From positions 2,869,001 through 2,933,000 of the forward strand of contig NZ_PZZM01000001.1 in assembly GCF_003046175.1 (NCBI RefSeq): a stretch of DNA of 64,000 bases. Reading direction: 5' to 3'. Shown here one piece after another: positions 18,685 through 29,208 of this stretch (within the stretch, counting starts at the first letter, position 1; the number at the start of each line of letters is the position of its first letter). This stretch comes from Bosea sp. 124 (lineage in GTDB: Bacteria; Pseudomonadota; Alphaproteobacteria; Rhizobiales; Beijerinckiaceae). Made by a program: the position numbers and the translations under genes. Under the pieces are notes generated by a model that saw only the letters and a list, made by a program, of their open reading frames with translations, was not told where the DNA came from and made no database searches.

Positions 18685-19917
18685 TCAGCGCCATCGTCCG
18701 AAGGCATCCGCCAGCGTCTGGCTGCCGGGCACGCCCTTCTCGAAGGTGATGATGCCGCGGCGGCCCGAGGCGAAGCGGACGGGCACGTCGATCCAGCTCC
18801 GGTTCAGGATCAGGTCGAGATTGCGCTCGACCTCGACCGGCACGTTCGAGAGGGCTGCGACGAAGAGGTTCTCGCCCAGCGCCGAATTGATCGCCGAGAG
18901 CGGCGCGCCGCGCTCGCCCTCCTCGGTCTTGAACTGCGGCACGCCGACCTCGCGCACCGACTCCGTCGCCGGGTCGCCGGTCGAGGTGAAGCGCATGCCG
19001 ATGATGTGCGAGGCCGGGAAGGCGGTGTCGGTGTTGCGCCGGATCGTGAAGTCGAGCGCGAGCCCGATCTCCGTGATCTCGACGGTGGCGCGCACGATCG
19101 TCTCGACCGGGCGGCCCTGACCGACGCTTTCGCTGTCGAGCCGCCAGAAGACGCGGCCGTTCACGGCCCGCGGCGCCTGCGGGCTGTCGGGGATCTCGGT
19201 GTAGAGGATGGCGCGTTGCGCGACCGCGATCTCCTGCGAGGGAGCCGTCGACGCCGCGTTGCCCGGGCGTGTGCCTCCGGCGGGAGCGGTGGCCTCGCCG
19301 ACGCGGTCGTTGATCTTGCCGGCATTGTCGGCCTGGGCCGGCTGGGCCGGGGTCTCGACGCGCGGACGCGTCGCCGTCTCCGGCGGCTTGACCTTGTTGA
19401 CGTAGTAGGCCGCGACGGCGATGGCCGCGACGGCGACCGCGACGCCTGTCGCGACGACCGCCGTGCGCAGATGTCCGGGCCTGACCCGCTTCTCGCGAGG
19501 TGGCGCGACTCGCGGGCGCATCGCCTGCGGCTCGGCAGGCTCGGGCAGCGCTTCGTCTAAGCGCCCGTCATCGGGCGGCGCATCGCCCTGAGCCTGCGGA
19601 GCGGCCGGGGCACGGGGCTGGGCCTGCACAGGCTCGCCTGCGGCGGCCGCCTCCGTTTCCGGCTCCAGCGGGCGCAGGAGCGGCTCCATCTCCGGCTGGT
19701 GGGGGGCGTCGTCGTAATCCGCCTCGATCCGGGCCACGGCTTCGTCGAGCGCAAGACGCTCGCGCATGATCTCGGCCTCGCCGAGTGGCGGGTCGAGACT
19801 GCGAAGCTGCGTCACGAGGGCGGTCCGGGCACGGTCGTAGATGGCGTTGCGCGCCGCTGGCGATGTGTCGGGCAGCCCGGCGACCGCTCGTGCCAGGATG
19901 GGATAGAAGTCGGCCAT
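18685..19917 (-). CDS. Conserved membrane-anchored protein of unknown function
   Basis: 410 aa from ATG 19917. Residues 1-65 form a conserved helical domain (ARNAIYDRARTALVTQLRSL, then IMRERLALDEAVARIE). A Pro/Ala/Glu-rich linker follows to about 145, one membrane helix at 152-172, a second Pro-rich linker, and a C-terminal beta-rich extracytoplasmic domain from about 225 (QRAILYTEIPD ... VFWRLDSE ... RGIITFEKG). The arrangement, cytosolic helical domain, single span and periplasmic domain, resembles hypothetical proteins of Rhizobiales, but no characterised family was recognised. Lies downstream of purA on the same strand. Confidence 0.8.
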   Translation of the reverse strand: MADFYPILARAVAGLPDTSPAARNAIYDRARTALVTQLRSLDPPLGEAEIMRERLALDEAVARIEADYDDAPHQPEMEPLLRPLEPETEAAAAGEPVQAQPRAPAAPQAQGDAPPDDGRLDEALPEPAEPQAMRPRVAPPREKRVRPGHLRTAVVATGVAVAVAAIAVAAYYVNKVKPPETATRPRVETPAQPAQADNAGKINDRVGEATAPAGGTRPGNAASTAPSQEIAVAQRAILYTEIPDSPQAPRAVNGRVFWRLDSESVGQGRPVETIVRATVEITEIGLALDFTIRRNTDTAFPASHIIGMRFTSTGDPATESVREVGVPQFKTEEGERGAPLSAINSALGENLFVAALSNVPVEVERNLDLILNRSWIDVPVRFASGRRGIITFEKGVPGSQTLADAFGRWR

Positions 19918-19973
19918 TGGCCTCACTTGTCGCTGTTGAATGCCTGCGTCAACCCTTGACGGGCCAGACGTGT

Positions 19974-20040
19974 TTCAAAGGCCGGGCAACTTTCGAAGGG
20001 CAGGCTGACGTTCGAAGGCGGGTCAACCTTCGACGGCAGC

Positions 20041-20055
<15 letters not shown>
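19974..20055. repeat. Degenerate 18-bp tandem repeat, 4.5 units
   Basis: Units start with TTCAAAGG, TTCGAAGG, TTCGAAGG, TTCGACGG and TTCGAACGG at 19974, 19992, 20011, 20029 and 20047 (spacing 18-19 bp). The last units overlap the end of purA, so the final codons of purA are part of the repeat. No hairpin or known site recognised. Confidence 0.7.
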
Positions 20056-21333
<1,278 letters not shown>

Positions 21334-21387
21334 GGTTCAGGTGTTCCTGCTTGTCTTGCTCGTGTCGTTTCGGGCAAGCGCCGCACA

Positions 21388-21416
21388 TGAAAAACCCCGG
21401 CGCAAGACCGGGGTTC
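21388..21416 (-). terminator. Terminator-like hairpin in the purA leader
   Basis: On the minus strand AACCCCGG / CCGGGGTT (8 bp, 7-nt loop) is followed by a run of T. It reads in the direction of purA, but no minus-strand coding gene lies just upstream. So it is either the end of a short RNA made from the promoter-like site at 21438-21466 or an attenuator for purA. Confidence 0.7.
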
Positions 21417-21437
21417 CGAGGCAGGTTCTTGCAGGTC

Positions 21438-21466
21438 CTCATGAGCCAAGAGCGCGCGAAGGTCAA
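21438..21466 (-). promoter_or_regulatory. Candidate sigma-70 promoter upstream of purA
   Basis: Minus-strand TTGACC (21466-21461), 17-nt spacer, CATGAG (21443-21438). The -35 is good, the -10 weak. Transcription from here would run about 45 nt to the hairpin at 21388 and then to purA. Confidence 0.4.
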
Positions 21467-21619
21467 GCTTTGCGCGCATGGAAGCCGGGCGCGCCAGCGT
21501 GTAGAAGAGGCGGCGGCGGCCATGAAGGCGCCTCGCTGGCAGGCTTCATGCTTGCCTCGCGCGGCCGGGCCCGCAGCCCGAATCACGGATGTGCGCGGTG
21601 CGCGCGAAGGGGACAGACG

Positions 21620-22834
21620 ATGACGACGACGGACTTCGACACCTGGCTCGAACGCCACCATGCCGCGTTCACCGCGATCCGTCGCGACATCCATGCCCAT
21701 CCCGAACTCGGGCTCGAAGAACACCGCACGGCGGCGCTCGTCGCGCAGAACCTGCGCGAATGGGGCGTCGAGGTCACCGAGAATGTCGGCGGGACCGGCG
21801 TCGTCGGCGTGATCCGCGGCAAGCGTCCGGGCCAACGGGCGATCGGCCTGCGCGCCGACATGGACTGCCTGGCGCTGGAGGAGATGACGGGGCTGCCCCA
21901 CGCCTCGCAGCACCCGGGCAAGATGCACGCCTGCGGCCATGACGGCCACACCACCATGCTGCTCGGCGCCGCACGCTACCTCGCCGAGCATCCCGATTTC
22001 GCCGGCACGGCGATCATGATCTTCCAGCCGGCGGAGGAGGGGCGCGGCGGCGCCAACGCCATGCTGGCCGACGGTCTGTTCGAGCGCTTCCCCTGCGATG
22101 CGATCTATGGCCTGCACAACACGCCGGGCCTGGCCGCGTCGCATTTCGGCACCACGGTCGGGCCATTTTTGGCCTCGGCCGATAGCTGGGAGGTCACCTT
22201 CCGCGGCGTCGGCGGCCATGGCGGCTCGCAGCCGCATCTCTCGACCGACATCACCTATGCGCAGGCGCAGTTCGTGCTCGGCCTGCAGGGCATCGTCGGG
22301 CGCAACGTGCCGCCGCTCGACACGGCGGTGATCAGCGTCGGCTACATCCATGGCGGCTCGACCGAGGCCTCCAACGTGATCCCCTCCGAGCTGGTGCTCG
22401 GCGGCACGGCGCGGACCTATTCGGCCGAAATCCGCGACACCATCGAACGCCGCATCGCCGAGCTGGCGGCCGCGACCGCCCTGGCCTGGGGCTGCAAGGC
22501 GGAAGCGCATTACCATCGCGGCACCAGCCCGCTGATCAACAAGGCCGAGCAGGTCGAGGTCGCGGTCGCCGCGGCGTCGGCGTCCGTCGGCGCCGCCCAT
22601 GTCGATGCCAAGCTTCGGCCCGGCACCGGCGGCGAGGATTTCGCCGAGATGATGCTGATCAAGCCCGGCGCCTTCATGCGGATCGGCAACGGCGTCGAGG
22701 CGGACGGCTCGTTCAAGGGGCTGCACACGCCGCTCTACGACTTCAACGACGCGATCATCCCGGACGGCATCCGCTACTGGGTCAATGTCGTCTCCGAAGA
22801 GCTGGGTATGCAGCCGCAGGCGGTCGCGGCGTAA
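21620..22834 (+). CDS. M20-family amidohydrolase (hippurate hydrolase / aminoacylase type)
   Basis: 404 aa from ATG 21620. It has the M20D layout: RRDIHAHPELG at the N terminus, metal Cys and His in HACGHDGH (near 102-107), PAEEGRGG (metal Glu pair near 137), the dimerisation (lid) domain from about 185 to 300, and the last metal His in HTPLYDFND. These enzymes hydrolyse N-acyl amino acids such as hippurate or N-acetyl amino acids. Stands alone between purA (divergent) and the phosphatase gene. Substrate not determinable. Confidence 0.92.
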   Translation: MTTTDFDTWLERHHAAFTAIRRDIHAHPELGLEEHRTAALVAQNLREWGVEVTENVGGTGVVGVIRGKRPGQRAIGLRADMDCLALEEMTGLPHASQHPGKMHACGHDGHTTMLLGAARYLAEHPDFAGTAIMIFQPAEEGRGGANAMLADGLFERFPCDAIYGLHNTPGLAASHFGTTVGPFLASADSWEVTFRGVGGHGGSQPHLSTDITYAQAQFVLGLQGIVGRNVPPLDTAVISVGYIHGGSTEASNVIPSELVLGGTARTYSAEIRDTIERRIAELAAATALAWGCKAEAHYHRGTSPLINKAEQVEVAVAAASASVGAAHVDAKLRPGTGGEDFAEMMLIKPGAFMRIGNGVEADGSFKGLHTPLYDFNDAIIPDGIRYWVNVVSEELGMQPQAVAA

Positions 22835-22856
22835 CGCCTCATTCGCAAACGCATCC

Positions 22857-22883
22857 GTCATCCCAGGCCAAGCCCGGGATGAC
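22857..22883. repeat. Short GTCATCCC palindrome
   Basis: GTCATCCC AGGCCAAGCCC GGGATGAC, a single hairpin of the dispersed GTCAT...ATGAC family just after the amidohydrolase stop; could terminate or protect its transcript. Confidence 0.7.
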
Positions 22884-23000
22884 GCGGTCCGGCGACGGAG
22901 CGGCGCAGTGTTCTGCAGGGCTGACCCTCATTCCTGCCCGTTGCGCCGTCCCGCCCTTGCCCTGTAAGCGGCTGGTTCCCGAACCCCGCCGGTCACGCTC

Positions 23001-23579
23001 ATGCAATCGCTTTCGATCTCGACCCTGACGATCTGCGGCATCGAGGAGCTGCCGGCGCACAGCATCCGCCGCGTCACCCATGTGCTCTCGGTGCTCGACC
23101 CCGACCTGCCGGAGATCGACACCTTCGGCACCTATGGCGAGCATCACCGCGTGACGCTGCGTTTCCACGACATCATCGATCCAGCCGCGGGCAAGATCCA
23201 TCCGGAGCCGCGTCATGTCGAACAGATTTTGCAGTTCGGCGAGAGCCTGCGCGACGGGCTGGCCGAGCGTGTCGAGGGCCATCTCCTGGTCCACTGCCAT
23301 ATGGGCATCTCGCGCTCGACGGCGGCGATGCTGACCCTGATGGCGCAGAACGATGCGGTGGCGGACGAGGACGAGTTGTTCGAGCGCTTGCGCGGCGTGC
23401 GCCCGCAGGCCTGGCCGAATTCGGTGATGATCGGCTTCGCCGATGCGCAGCTCGGGCGCGGCGGGCGGCTGGTCGAGGCGCTGCGTCGCCACTACGGCCG
23501 GCAGCTCGCGCTGCAGCCGCAGTTCACCGACTGGATGGCGCGGCTGGGGCGCGGGCGCGAACTCGCGATGGCGGTGTGA
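23001..23579 (+). CDS. Small tyrosine/dual-specificity phosphatase-like protein
   Basis: 192 aa. The P-loop HCHMGISRS (Cys99, Arg105) is the CX5R signature of cysteine phosphatases, with a candidate general acid Asp in FHDIID about 40 residues earlier, as in dual-specificity enzymes. No signal peptide, so probably cytosolic. The C-terminal third is helical and basic. It is flanked by dispersed repeats and no obvious kinase partner is nearby. Substrate unknown. Confidence 0.85.
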   Translation: MQSLSISTLTICGIEELPAHSIRRVTHVLSVLDPDLPEIDTFGTYGEHHRVTLRFHDIIDPAAGKIHPEPRHVEQILQFGESLRDGLAERVEGHLLVHCHMGISRSTAAMLTLMAQNDAVADEDELFERLRGVRPQAWPNSVMIGFADAQLGRGGRLVEALRRHYGRQLALQPQFTDWMARLGRGRELAMAV

Positions 23580-23616
23580 GGCGTCGCGATTTGCCGAGCG
23601 CTTGAACCTTCACGCG

Positions 23617-23735
23617 CGTCGTCCCGGACAAGCCGCGAAGCGGCGCCGATCCTGGACCCGTTCCAGAGCACGGATCGGAAAGGCTCCGGAATGGGTCCCG
23701 GGTCTCCCTGCGGTCGCCCGGTACGACGGCCTTGC
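23617..23735. repeat. GTCGTCCCGG palindromic repeat, long form
   Basis: Outer CGTCGTCCCGGACAAGC and GTCGCCCGGTACGAC arms enclose inner GGACCCGTTCC / GGAATGGGTCCC arms. A sister copy lies at 34003-34102. It separates the phosphatase gene and the muiA-like gene, which converge. Confidence 0.75.
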
Positions 23736-23773
23736 TTCCATGAGCACAAAGCCTGCTCGGATTGCGCTCCCGC

Positions 23774-25516
23774 TCAGTTCACCGGCCGGGGCAGCGGCAG
23801 GGGACCGGGCGCCGGCTGCGGGGCGAAGGTGACCTCGCGGTCGCCCGGCCATTTGATGCGGTAGGCGACCTTGATCTCCTTCTCCGTGCCGGGCGCGAGA
23901 TCGAAGGTCCAGGCCGAAACGCCGCGCTTGTCGCCGACCTGCTTTTCGGTCGGCGGCGTGGTCTGGGCGGCGATCGTCTCGACCGTGATCGCTGTGCTTT
24001 CCGAGAAGGGGATGCGCTCGCTGACCGTCACCTTGACCGGCTGCGCGTGCAGGCTCTTCACCACGGTCCTGAACTCGCGCAGGTCGGTGCGAGTCTGGCC
24101 GAGCCAGGTCGGCTCGTTCTCGCGGCGGCGGACTGGCGCGCGCGTGACCTTGAGCTTGTCGTCGGCGCCGAAGCCGAGCTCGACCTTGTCGCCGGGCGCC
24201 ACCAGCCCAAGCCGGCCGCGCCCGATATAGCTGCCATCGCGATGCAGTGCGACCGTGCCCGGCAGCAGGGCCGCCGCCTCCTCATGCGTGAAGGCGGCTT
24301 CGAGATAGGCGGTCTCCTCGAGCTCCGGCGTGACGCGGGCGGTCAGCGTCGGCTCGACCCTGCCCTGGCTCAGCAGCACCGTCTTGGACGAGCCGTCCTG
24401 CGGGATGCTGACGCGGCCGGGCACCTGGAAGCTCGCCTGATAGGCGCCTGCCTCGACCTGCGCGGTCTGCATCTGGGCGGCCTGAGCCTGGGGCTGGCCG
24501 CCGCCGGGGGCCGCCTTCTGGGTCTGCTCGGCCATGGCGTCGGCCTCCGCCCTGGCGCGCGCTGCGGCCATCGGGGCGGGGGCGGCGGCCGAACGCCGGG
24601 TCTCGTAAAGCACGGGTGGCTCGAAGAACATCACCTGCATCGGTGCCAGCTCCGGGGCGCGGGTGCCGCCGGCCGAGCGCGTGGTCGAGAGGGTGAGCGC
24701 GACGTCGCCCCAGTCCTCGCCGGTGCGCTGGCGCAATTCGGCACGCCGGACGAGGTCGATCGAGGGCTTGGCCGTGCCGCTGCCGGTGGTCAGCCGGGCC
24801 TCGTATTGCGGCGTCCAACCGGCACCGCCGACGCGGTAGGTCACCGCAAATTCGGCCGCGACGGGGGCGGCGGCCTCGACCGCGATGGCGATGTCGCGCT
24901 TCGGCGCGCCGGGCTTGCCGGCCTGCGGCCTGGCCCGCTCCAGCGCCGCGATTTCAGCATCGACGTCGCTGCTGCGGGCCCGGGCGCCGCGCAATTCGTC
25001 ATGGACCTTGACCAGCGAGACGCCGATGGCGTCGAACACGGCCGGCCAGTCGGCGACCGGCAGCGCCTTGCCGTCAGGGCCGAGCTTGTCGGGGCCGACC
25101 TGCGCAAAGCGCTCGATGGTGGCGCGCTTGGCCTCGATCGCGCTGACGCGGCCGGCCAGCGCCTCCTTTTCCTCGCGCAACGCCTTGAGCTTGCCCTCGA
25201 TCACCGTGTCGAGCACGGGGCGGGCCTCGCCGGGCGTCAGGCGGACATCGACGGCGCCGACAGAAAAGGCGCCGCTGCCCGAGCCATCCGAAAAGCCCTT
25301 GCCCTCGACGCGGATCGAAGCGGGATCGATCGTCGCCGGCAGGCCGCGCAGCACGATCTGGGAGGCGCCCTGCAGCAGCTCCGCCTTGCCGAGCCGCGTC
25401 ACGACGGCGCCGTCCGGATAGACGGTGACGCGGTCGATCCGCGAGGACAGCTCAGTCTCTGCCGCGACGGCGAGGCCGGGTGCGAGAACCAGAGCGGCGG
25501 CAAGTCGGGTCATCAT
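23774..25516 (-). CDS. MuiA-family protein (DUF4140/DUF4139)
   Basis: 580 aa with a cleavable signal peptide (ALVLAPGLAVAAE). The N-terminal DUF4140 domain (RIDRVTVYPDGAVVTRLGKAEL) is followed by a coiled coil (about 115-190) and a C-terminal beta-rich DUF4139 domain. The family is named after the mucoidy inhibitor A of Pseudomonas; its biochemical role is unknown, though export and envelope location are expected. The centre (about residues 300-365) has a Met/Ala/Gln-rich low-complexity insert. ATG 25516 and ATG 25513 are equally possible. Confidence 0.88.
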   Translation of the reverse strand: MMTRLAAALVLAPGLAVAAETELSSRIDRVTVYPDGAVVTRLGKAELLQGASQIVLRGLPATIDPASIRVEGKGFSDGSGSGAFSVGAVDVRLTPGEARPVLDTVIEGKLKALREEKEALAGRVSAIEAKRATIERFAQVGPDKLGPDGKALPVADWPAVFDAIGVSLVKVHDELRGARARSSDVDAEIAALERARPQAGKPGAPKRDIAIAVEAAAPVAAEFAVTYRVGGAGWTPQYEARLTTGSGTAKPSIDLVRRAELRQRTGEDWGDVALTLSTTRSAGGTRAPELAPMQVMFFEPPVLYETRRSAAAPAPMAAARARAEADAMAEQTQKAAPGGGQPQAQAAQMQTAQVEAGAYQASFQVPGRVSIPQDGSSKTVLLSQGRVEPTLTARVTPELEETAYLEAAFTHEEAAALLPGTVALHRDGSYIGRGRLGLVAPGDKVELGFGADDKLKVTRAPVRRRENEPTWLGQTRTDLREFRTVVKSLHAQPVKVTVSERIPFSESTAITVETIAAQTTPPTEKQVGDKRGVSAWTFDLAPGTEKEIKVAYRIKWPGDREVTFAPQPAPGPLPLPRPVN

Positions 25517-25688
25517 GCTGTGCTATCCCCTCAGACGATCACGAGGCCGTGATAGGCGGGTTCGAATTCGGCGCGGCCAAGGCGGAATTGGGCCGGACTG
25601 CGGACAGCCTTGCGCGGGGGGCGCCTCGCGGCATCCTGCATTCGGGGGAGACAGGGTCCGAGCGGCCGGTCTTCGGACCTGCCGAAGC

Positions 25689-25720
25689 GAAAAACCCTGC
25701 CCGAAGGGGGCAGGGCTTCG
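25689..25720 (-). terminator. Rho-independent terminator of the chemoreceptor gene
   Basis: Minus strand GCCCTGCCC...GGGCAGGGT followed by a T tract, 34 bp downstream of the receptor stop codon. Confidence 0.85.
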
Positions 25721-25753
25721 TGTCCGATGCCGTCCGGGATATGCCCGGGAAGG

Positions 25754-27811
25754 TCAGAATTCCTCCCAGCCGGCGTCGCTGGCGCGGGCGTTGACGACCT
25801 TGCGGGCTGGAGCGCTTTGCTGGACGAAGGCAGCCTCGGCTATCTGGCGCAGCCGGGCCGGTTCGGAGGCCGGAGCCGCGGCGCGGACCGGGGCCGGCTG
25901 GCGATAGGCGACGATCGTTCCCGCGCCATCGTGCCCCGTCCTGAAGGCTGCGACGAGGTCGTTGAGCTGGGCGATCCGGCCCGTCAGCGAACCGGCGGAT
26001 GCGGCGCTCTGTTCGGCCAGGGCTGCGTTCGCCTGCGTCATTTCGTCGAGATGGGCGACGGCCTGGCTCATCTCGTCGATGCCGCTGGCCTGTTCGCCGG
26101 AGGCCGCCGAAATCTCGGCGATCGTCGCCGCGACCTTTTCCGATGCGGCGAGAATCTGGCTGAGCTGTTCGCCGGCCTGGCGGACCAGCTTCACACCTTC
26201 GCCGACCTCGCTGTTCGAGGACGAGATCAGCGCCGAGATGTCCTTGGCGGCCTCGCTCGAGCGCTGGGCAAGCGTGCGGACCTCCGAGGCGACGACGGCG
26301 AAGCCCTTGCCGGCATCGCCGGCCCGGGCTGCCTCGACGGCGGCGTTCAGCGCCAGCAGATTGGTCTGGAAGGCGATGTCGTCGATCACCCGGATGATGT
26401 CGGAGATCTTGGTCGACGCGGTTTCGATGCGCGCCATCGCATCGACCGCCTGGCCCGCAATCACACCGCCGCTCTGGGCCGCCTGCATCGCCTCGTCGGC
26501 GACCGAGGCCGCCTGGCGCGACGCCTGCGCCGTCGCCTTGACCGAAGCCGCGAGCTGCTCGGTCGTGGCCGCCGTCTCTTCGAGGCTCGAAGCCTGTTCC
26601 TCGGTGCGCTTCGACAGGTCGTCGGCGCCCATATTGATCTCGCGTGCGGCCAGCCCGACATCGGCGGTCGTCGTCTGGATCGTCTTCACCGTCGAGGACA
26701 GGCGTTCGACGGTCTCGTTGATGGCGTTCTTGAGGTCGGCGAAGCGGCCGTGATAGGCCCTGTCGACACGATGCGTCAGGTCACCCGCCGCGATCGCCTG
26801 CAGCGCGCTCGAGAAGTCGCCGGTGGCGCCGTCGACGACGGCGTTGATCTCGTTGATGCCGCCGACGAGCTTCTGCATCTGCTCGTCGGCCTGGTCGATC
26901 TGGAGGCGGGCCGAGAAGTCGCCGGCCGCAGCCGCTGCCACGACCTCGCCGACATCGGAGACCACAGCCTCCATCGACTGCGCCCGCGCCAGACGCGCCG
27001 CGGCTGCCGCCTGTTCCTGCTGCTGCAGCAACGCGACCTGCTCGCTGCTGTCGCGCAGCACCGAGACCGCCTGCGCCATCGCGCCGATCTCGTCCTTGCG
27101 GTCGAGATGCGGCACCGAGACCTTGAGGTCGCCATGCGTCAGCGCCGCCATCACGGCGCTGAGATCGAGGATCGGCTGCGTCAGCGAGCGCTGCGCGAAG
27201 AAGATGGCGATCAGGAGCGAACCGAGCAGTGTCACGCCCAGCACGATCGGCAGCGCGATCTGCGCCATCCGGGTGAAGTTCGCGGCATCCTGCGCGAGCG
27301 CGTCACCGGTCGCCTCGTTGCTCTTGGCGAAGGCCAGCAGCAGGTCGTTCAGCGCCTTCCGGTTGAGCCGGTTGGCGTCGTTGTTGCCCTGGGCATTGGC
27401 GGCTGCCGGAGATACCTCGCGACCGAGGCGCACCGTTTCGGAGCGGAAGGTGATGAAGTCGGCGATGGCCTTCTCGATCTCGCGGGTCCGGCCGCGTTCC
27501 GCCTCGGGAGCGATCCGGGTCAGTTCGGCGGCCAGCGCGCGCAATTGCGGGAAGCGTGCCTCCACGCCCTTCGCGAAGGGCTCGGCATCTGCCGCCGCCT
27601 TCGACATGTAGATGCCGCGGGCGTCCATCACGACGCCGAGGACATGACCGTTGATCCGGTCGGTGGCGAGTGCGAGATCGGCCTGGACGGAGGAGCGTTT
27701 GCTGAGATCGCCGGAGCGCGACAGGGCCCACATGCCGAGGCCCGAGGAGAACAGGGCGCCGAGCGAGATGATCGCCAGGATCGCGATGATTTTGATGCGG
27801 ATCGATTTCAA
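25754..27811 (-). CDS. Methyl-accepting chemotaxis protein with CheR/CheB tether
   Basis: 685 aa. TM1 at residues 7-29, a periplasmic four-helix-bundle-like sensor domain to about 185, TM2 ([19 protein letters not shown], about 188-207), two HAMP-like stretches, and a long cytoplasmic coiled coil with the receptor tip [18 protein letters not shown] and [16 protein letters not shown]. It ends in GWEEF, a match to the xWxxF pentapeptide that docks CheR and CheB in high-abundance receptors. It passes ligand signals to CheA and CheW. No che genes lie nearby. Ligand unknown. A strong terminator follows it. Confidence 0.95.
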   Translation of the reverse strand: MKSIRIKIIAILAIISLGALFSSGLGMWALSRSGDLSKRSSVQADLALATDRINGHVLGVVMDARGIYMSKAAADAEPFAKGVEARFPQLRALAAELTRIAPEAERGRTREIEKAIADFITFRSETVRLGREVSPAAANAQGNNDANRLNRKALNDLLLAFAKSNEATGDALAQDAANFTRMAQIALPIVLGVTLLGSLLIAIFFAQRSLTQPILDLSAVMAALTHGDLKVSVPHLDRKDEIGAMAQAVSVLRDSSEQVALLQQQEQAAAAARLARAQSMEAVVSDVGEVVAAAAAGDFSARLQIDQADEQMQKLVGGINEINAVVDGATGDFSSALQAIAAGDLTHRVDRAYHGRFADLKNAINETVERLSSTVKTIQTTTADVGLAAREINMGADDLSKRTEEQASSLEETAATTEQLAASVKATAQASRQAASVADEAMQAAQSGGVIAGQAVDAMARIETASTKISDIIRVIDDIAFQTNLLALNAAVEAARAGDAGKGFAVVASEVRTLAQRSSEAAKDISALISSSNSEVGEGVKLVRQAGEQLSQILAASEKVAATIAEISAASGEQASGIDEMSQAVAHLDEMTQANAALAEQSAASAGSLTGRIAQLNDLVAAFRTGHDGAGTIVAYRQPAPVRAAAPASEPARLRQIAEAAFVQQSAPARKVVNARASDAGWEEF

Positions 27812-28255
27812 GATTTCTTGCCTTTGACTGCGGCGCGAAGCGGGCGTCGTTCTGAAGGGAGACGGGCAGGCATCGGCGGTGCCGCAGCGGAGGGCGAAGG
27901 TTCGATGCCTTCGTTATGGTCTGCGGTAGACCCCACTTCCGGAGATTTTGCTTAAAATTGAATTAAGCCGAATAATGATTTGCTGACCGAATAGGCATTT
28001 GCAGAGACATGCATACGAGCGTGCGGGATCGACCGCGTGGGACGTCCGGGCGACGGGACTGCCTCTTGGTCAGAATCGGCCTGGGAAATCCGATGCGGCG
28101 CGCCGGGCGTGAATTGGCTGCCGCGTCCGGTTTGCTTTGCGCCGGTCAGGCTAGCCGACGTCGTGCGACGGGGTTCCGTCGGCAGCGGCGAGTCAGGCAC
28201 ATCCTCGTCGCCGCGCGGTTTTCGGAAGATGCGCCCGGCGTGCTTCGGGCCGTTC
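27812..28255. other. Intergenic region upstream of the chemoreceptor
   Basis: No convincing gene. An AT-rich block at about 27945-28005 (TTAAAATTGAATTAAG) is the likely promoter area for the receptor. The rest is ordinary GC-rich sequence without clear codon bias in any frame. Confidence 0.5.
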
Positions 28256-29137
28256 TCAGACCCGGCCGCGAATGCTCGCGTGCGGCTGGACCCGGTGGGT
28301 CAGGAAGTTGCGCAGTTCGGTGACGCGGCGCTGTTCGTCCAGCACCTCGGCATCGAGACCATGCGCCCAGGCGAGATCATGCCGCGCCGGTTCGGCGTCG
28401 AGCGCGCGCAGATCGGCGAGCCAGCCATGGGCGGCGGCCTCGTCGGCGCGAAAGCCTTCCTCGATCAGGATCGGGACCATCCGCCCGAGGATGGAGGCGA
28501 CCTGGCGCAGCGGGAATTCGGGATGGTACTGGACACCCCAGAAGACGCCGCCGTCATGGCGGATTTCTGCGGCCTGAACCTGGCTGCAGGCGTTCGAGGC
28601 CAGGATCGTGGTGTCGCTGGGCGGCAGGGCGACGGTGTCGAGATGGATCGCGGGCGCGTCGAAGGCGGTCGGCCGGCCGGCCAGAAGCGGGTGGGCGCGG
28701 CCTGCCGCGTTGACGGTGATCTTGCGCGCGAAGCCAATCTCGCGGCCGTTGGGATTGCGCGTGACGCTGCCGCCGGCCGCGACCGCGCCCATCTGGATGC
28801 CCCAGCAGGAGCCGAAGCAGGGCGTGCCGCTGGCATAGATCGCGCGCATCAGCTCGATCTGCCGGGTCACTGCCGGTTCGATCTGGTAGATGTGCAGGGC
28901 CGAGCCGGTCAGGAAGATGCCGTCATAGGATTGCAGCCCGGCGCCGTCCGGGAGGTTTGCGCCCTCGTCGGCGGGCAGGCAGATGTCGGCGACCGCGCCC
29001 GGCACGATCACGGAGACCTCGTTCGCATAGGCCTGCGCCGGTTGCGTGCCGTAGCCGGTGGCATGGCTCTCGCGCTGCTCGCGGGTGTTGCCGTCCACGA
29101 AGAGAAGGCGGAGCGGGCGGGCTGAGACGTCGATCAT
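28256..29137 (-). CDS. Class I glutamine amidotransferase
   Basis: 293 aa from ATG 29137. The catalytic triad of class I amidotransferases is visible: nucleophile Cys in FGSCWGIQ (C111), and the His/Glu pair in YHPEFP near residue 200. The oxyanion region is GIFLTGSALHIY. Resembles GMP-synthase-like single-domain glutaminases that release ammonia from glutamine or cleave gamma-glutamyl compounds. No synthetase domain or partner is adjacent, so the acceptor is unknown. It diverges from the DMT gene 71 bp away. Confidence 0.87.
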   Translation of the reverse strand: MIDVSARPLRLLFVDGNTREQRESHATGYGTQPAQAYANEVSVIVPGAVADICLPADEGANLPDGAGLQSYDGIFLTGSALHIYQIEPAVTRQIELMRAIYASGTPCFGSCWGIQMGAVAAGGSVTRNPNGREIGFARKITVNAAGRAHPLLAGRPTAFDAPAIHLDTVALPPSDTTILASNACSQVQAAEIRHDGGVFWGVQYHPEFPLRQVASILGRMVPILIEEGFRADEAAAHGWLADLRALDAEPARHDLAWAHGLDAEVLDEQRRVTELRNFLTHRVQPHASIRGRV

Positions 29138-29208
29138 GGGGATTGGCCGGGAGGTGTGTTCTGCACAGGGATGCGCCGGGCGCCGGGCAACCTTGCGCCT
29201 CATCCCAC

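Noticed and set aside
23762..25552. Plus-strand frame opposite the MuiA-like gene
   Set aside because: The sense strand encodes a clear DUF4139 protein; this frame has no family.
27952..28200. 82-codon minus-strand frame in the chemoreceptor upstream region
   Set aside because: Low-complexity composition and no start context; more likely promoter DNA.
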